From Lotus japonicus (taxonomy: Eukaryota > Streptophyta > Magnoliopsida > Fabales > Fabaceae), in assembly GCF_012489685.1 (NCBI RefSeq), contig NC_080042.1, positions 77,443,093 through 77,507,092 of the forward strand: a stretch of 64,000 nt of DNA, written 5' to 3'. The first letter of the stretch is position 1; every line of letters begins with the position of its first letter. This document shows positions 62,340 through 64,000 of this stretch, in pieces. A model generated the notes under the pieces. It did not search any database. It saw nothing but the letters and a program-made list of their open reading frames with translations, and had not been told where the DNA came from. Both the position numbers and the translations under genes were made by a program.

Positions 62340-63106
62340 GGGTATGTTTGGATTGATGGAACATAATGGAACGGAGCGGAATGGAACACGAAGCAACGGA
62401 ATGAAGTGGAATGGAACGGAGTAAATTTCTTATTCCATTGTTTGGGTATTTTATGATGGAGCGGAGGAAAATTACCACTCTATTGTTTGGGTTATGGACA
62501 GAGTGGTACAAGTTATTATTATTATTTTTCCTATATTATCCTTACTATAAAACTATTAACTATTAATTGCTCTATTTCAAAAAAAATATCTTCACTCATC
62601 TTTTCTTTTTTCCGAGTAGAAATAGTGACACCCTTATTTTCTTATTTAGAACCATCCCAATTTTACGATTAGGTGTTCATTTCTTATGGTTGTTTATACT
62701 CCAATATTAATAAACAAGATTTAGATGAATTAATGTAAAAAAAATAAAATAGAAGAGCAAGACAGATAATGAGAGCGAACAACTAAATAACAAAAAAAAG
62801 GCCAAAAAAAACTTAGCAGGTAAGTAGCAGATAGCAGAACGTGGGAAAGGGGTTATTTTTAACGTGGGAGAGTGGGTTAATGAGGGGTATATTAGTATTT
62901 TTATAATTTTACAAGACATCAGTTCTTTTGCTCCATTCCATTCCTCCCAAATTGGGAGGGAGCAAAAGTGAGGGAAAGTAATGGAATTGATACCATTGGT
63001 TTCCATCTGATTCCATCCTTTTTTTAATTACACAAACAACGGATCTTTCAAACCCCTCTCTCCCTTCCGCTCCACTCCATCCCCTTCCCCCAATCCAAAC
63101 GAAGCC
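62340..63106. mobile_element. Tourist/Harbinger-like MITE nested in the partial element
   Basis: A 767-bp element with ends GGGTATGTTTGGATTG and the complement of GGCTTCGTTTGGATTG, flanked by the 3-bp repeat TTA at 62337-62339 and 63107-63109. Sub-ends are rich in GGAACGGAGCGGAATGGAA-like words. No transposase is seen. Confidence 0.8.
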
Positions 63107-63248
63107 TTAATGATACTGAAAGGTGTAGTGAGTACCCCTCTGTCACATTGACGTTAAAAAATTAACGGAAGGGGCTGATGTGGTTTTTTTTTAATTTTTT
63201 TTTACCTGTCACGTGGAAATTACGTTTAAAATTGAGAAAAAAGGGCAA

Positions 63249-63312
63249 GTGAGATTCGAACCCAGGCCATGCAAGTGTCAAAAACAACACTTAACCAACT
63301 GAACTAGATAGA
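63249..63312 (-). repeat. tRNA-like segment in the partial MULE-like element
   Basis: The minus strand reads TAGTTCAGTTGGTTAAG (A box) and later GGGTTCGAATCTCAC (B box), with tRNA-like spacing. The intervening part is too irregular for a confident functional tRNA. Confidence 0.5.
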
Positions 63313-64000
63313 TAATTGTAATATCTAACAACACAATATTATTTATATTATCTACCCTCCTTTAAACCTATACACATCAATTCAGCAAACTACCCCATGA
63401 AGCTTCTCACCCCAAAATCCGAGTACCCCCATCTGATTCCGATTTCGAACAACAAAACCCTTGTTGGGTTTACGAGAATCAACACTGTTTCCTTCCCTTT
63501 AATCTATGGAAATCACAAAGCTGTACCATGTCATAACCTCATCCTTCATCATCACAAAACCTCTCATCCTTTAACCACAACTCCCCTGCATCCTGAAAAC
63601 CTTCACCACCGAATTGAACCACCTTCTTCCATCGCCCAGAACCTCGCCAAAATAATCACCAACAGCCACCAAAACTACCAGAACAACAACCCAAAATCTC
63701 AGAAATCAGAAAACGGAAATCACCACAACCATTCCCAATCACCATAACCATTCTCCAACACCTGAATAAATTGAACCCAGAACCTCCAACCGCACAAACC
63801 CAACCATCCAGAGCCACACCAACCTTCGCCCCAGCCACTATCATAACCAACAACTGAAACCCCCATCGTCAGAACTCAAAAGCCTCCACCCTCCGTTCAT
63901 TGCAAACCCGCCACCATCATGTGGGTTTACGAGAGAGAGAGAGAGAGACCAAATTGAGACCTGAAGGGGAGGAGGAGAGAAATTGAGCAATAGTACAAGG

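Larger units (their letters stand above)
62255..64000. mobile_element. Left part of a second tRNA-box MULE-like element (partial)
   Basis: It starts GGCTTAAAAGCATTTG and has the same layout as the 10531 element: a leading C-rich stretch, then TTAACGGAAGGGGCTGATGT, then CACGTGGAAAT, then a tRNA-like box pair on the minus strand. The right end lies beyond the window, so neither the TIR nor the target duplication can be checked. A 116-codon plus frame at 63397-63747 (Pro/His/Asn-rich) lies inside and has no recognisable domain. Confidence 0.5.

Noticed and set aside
63397..63747. 116-codon open frame on the plus strand
   Set aside because: Pro/His/Asn-rich, lies inside a transposon-like region, no recognisable motif.

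Overview
The window is plant nuclear DNA, AT-rich and intron-rich. The protein families and repeat content fit a legume (Fabaceae). Lotus is a guess from overall feel and is not proven. Six gene loci could be rebuilt exon by exon with GT-AG junctions and consistent reading phase. From left to right they are an ARGONAUTE7 gene (minus), an OSCA/CSC1-like HYP1 membrane channel gene (minus), a VTI1-type Qb-SNARE gene (plus), a plastid DUF3110 protein gene (plus), a VIK-type ankyrin/Raf-like kinase gene (plus), and a tandem triplet of p24-delta cargo receptor genes (all minus).

Layout: 1-1.9 kb is plain flank. 1.9-6.2 kb holds AGO7 in three exons. 9.2-12.3 kb holds two nearly identical hAT-like non-autonomous elements; the second is split by a Mutator-like element with about 353-bp inverted repeats that carry tRNA-like A and B boxes. 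12.3-17.2 kb is intergenic with small repeats. 17.2-25.3 kb is the HYP1-like gene in ten exons, with repeat debris in its introns. 25.3-29.8 kb contains an RNase H relic of a LINE-type element and a TIR-bounded candidate Pack-MULE. 29.8-32.3 kb is VTI1. 34.0-36.6 kb is the DUF3110 gene, whose first intron has LTR-like sequence and a 47-bp-arm hairpin. 37.8-43.4 kb is VIK, which converges on the p24 triplet at 43.7-51.2 kb.

51.6-62.3 kb is the strangest part. It has four copies of an LTR-like segment (three ending CCCAACA with a degenerate tRNA-Met primer-binding-like site) alternating with four antisense, variously truncated copies of an IRE1/RNase L-like pseudokinase-KEN sequence. Further RNase H relics lie just before it. 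From 62.25 kb to the window end lies the left part of a second element of the tRNA-box Mutator-like type, itself interrupted by a Tourist/Harbinger-like MITE.

The host genes do not form a pathway. AGO7 acts in tasiRNA silencing, HYP1/OSCA in ion transport, VTI1 and p24 in vesicle traffic, and VIK in signalling. The only functional cluster is the p24 triplet. Gene identities rest on recalled family motifs, with no database search.
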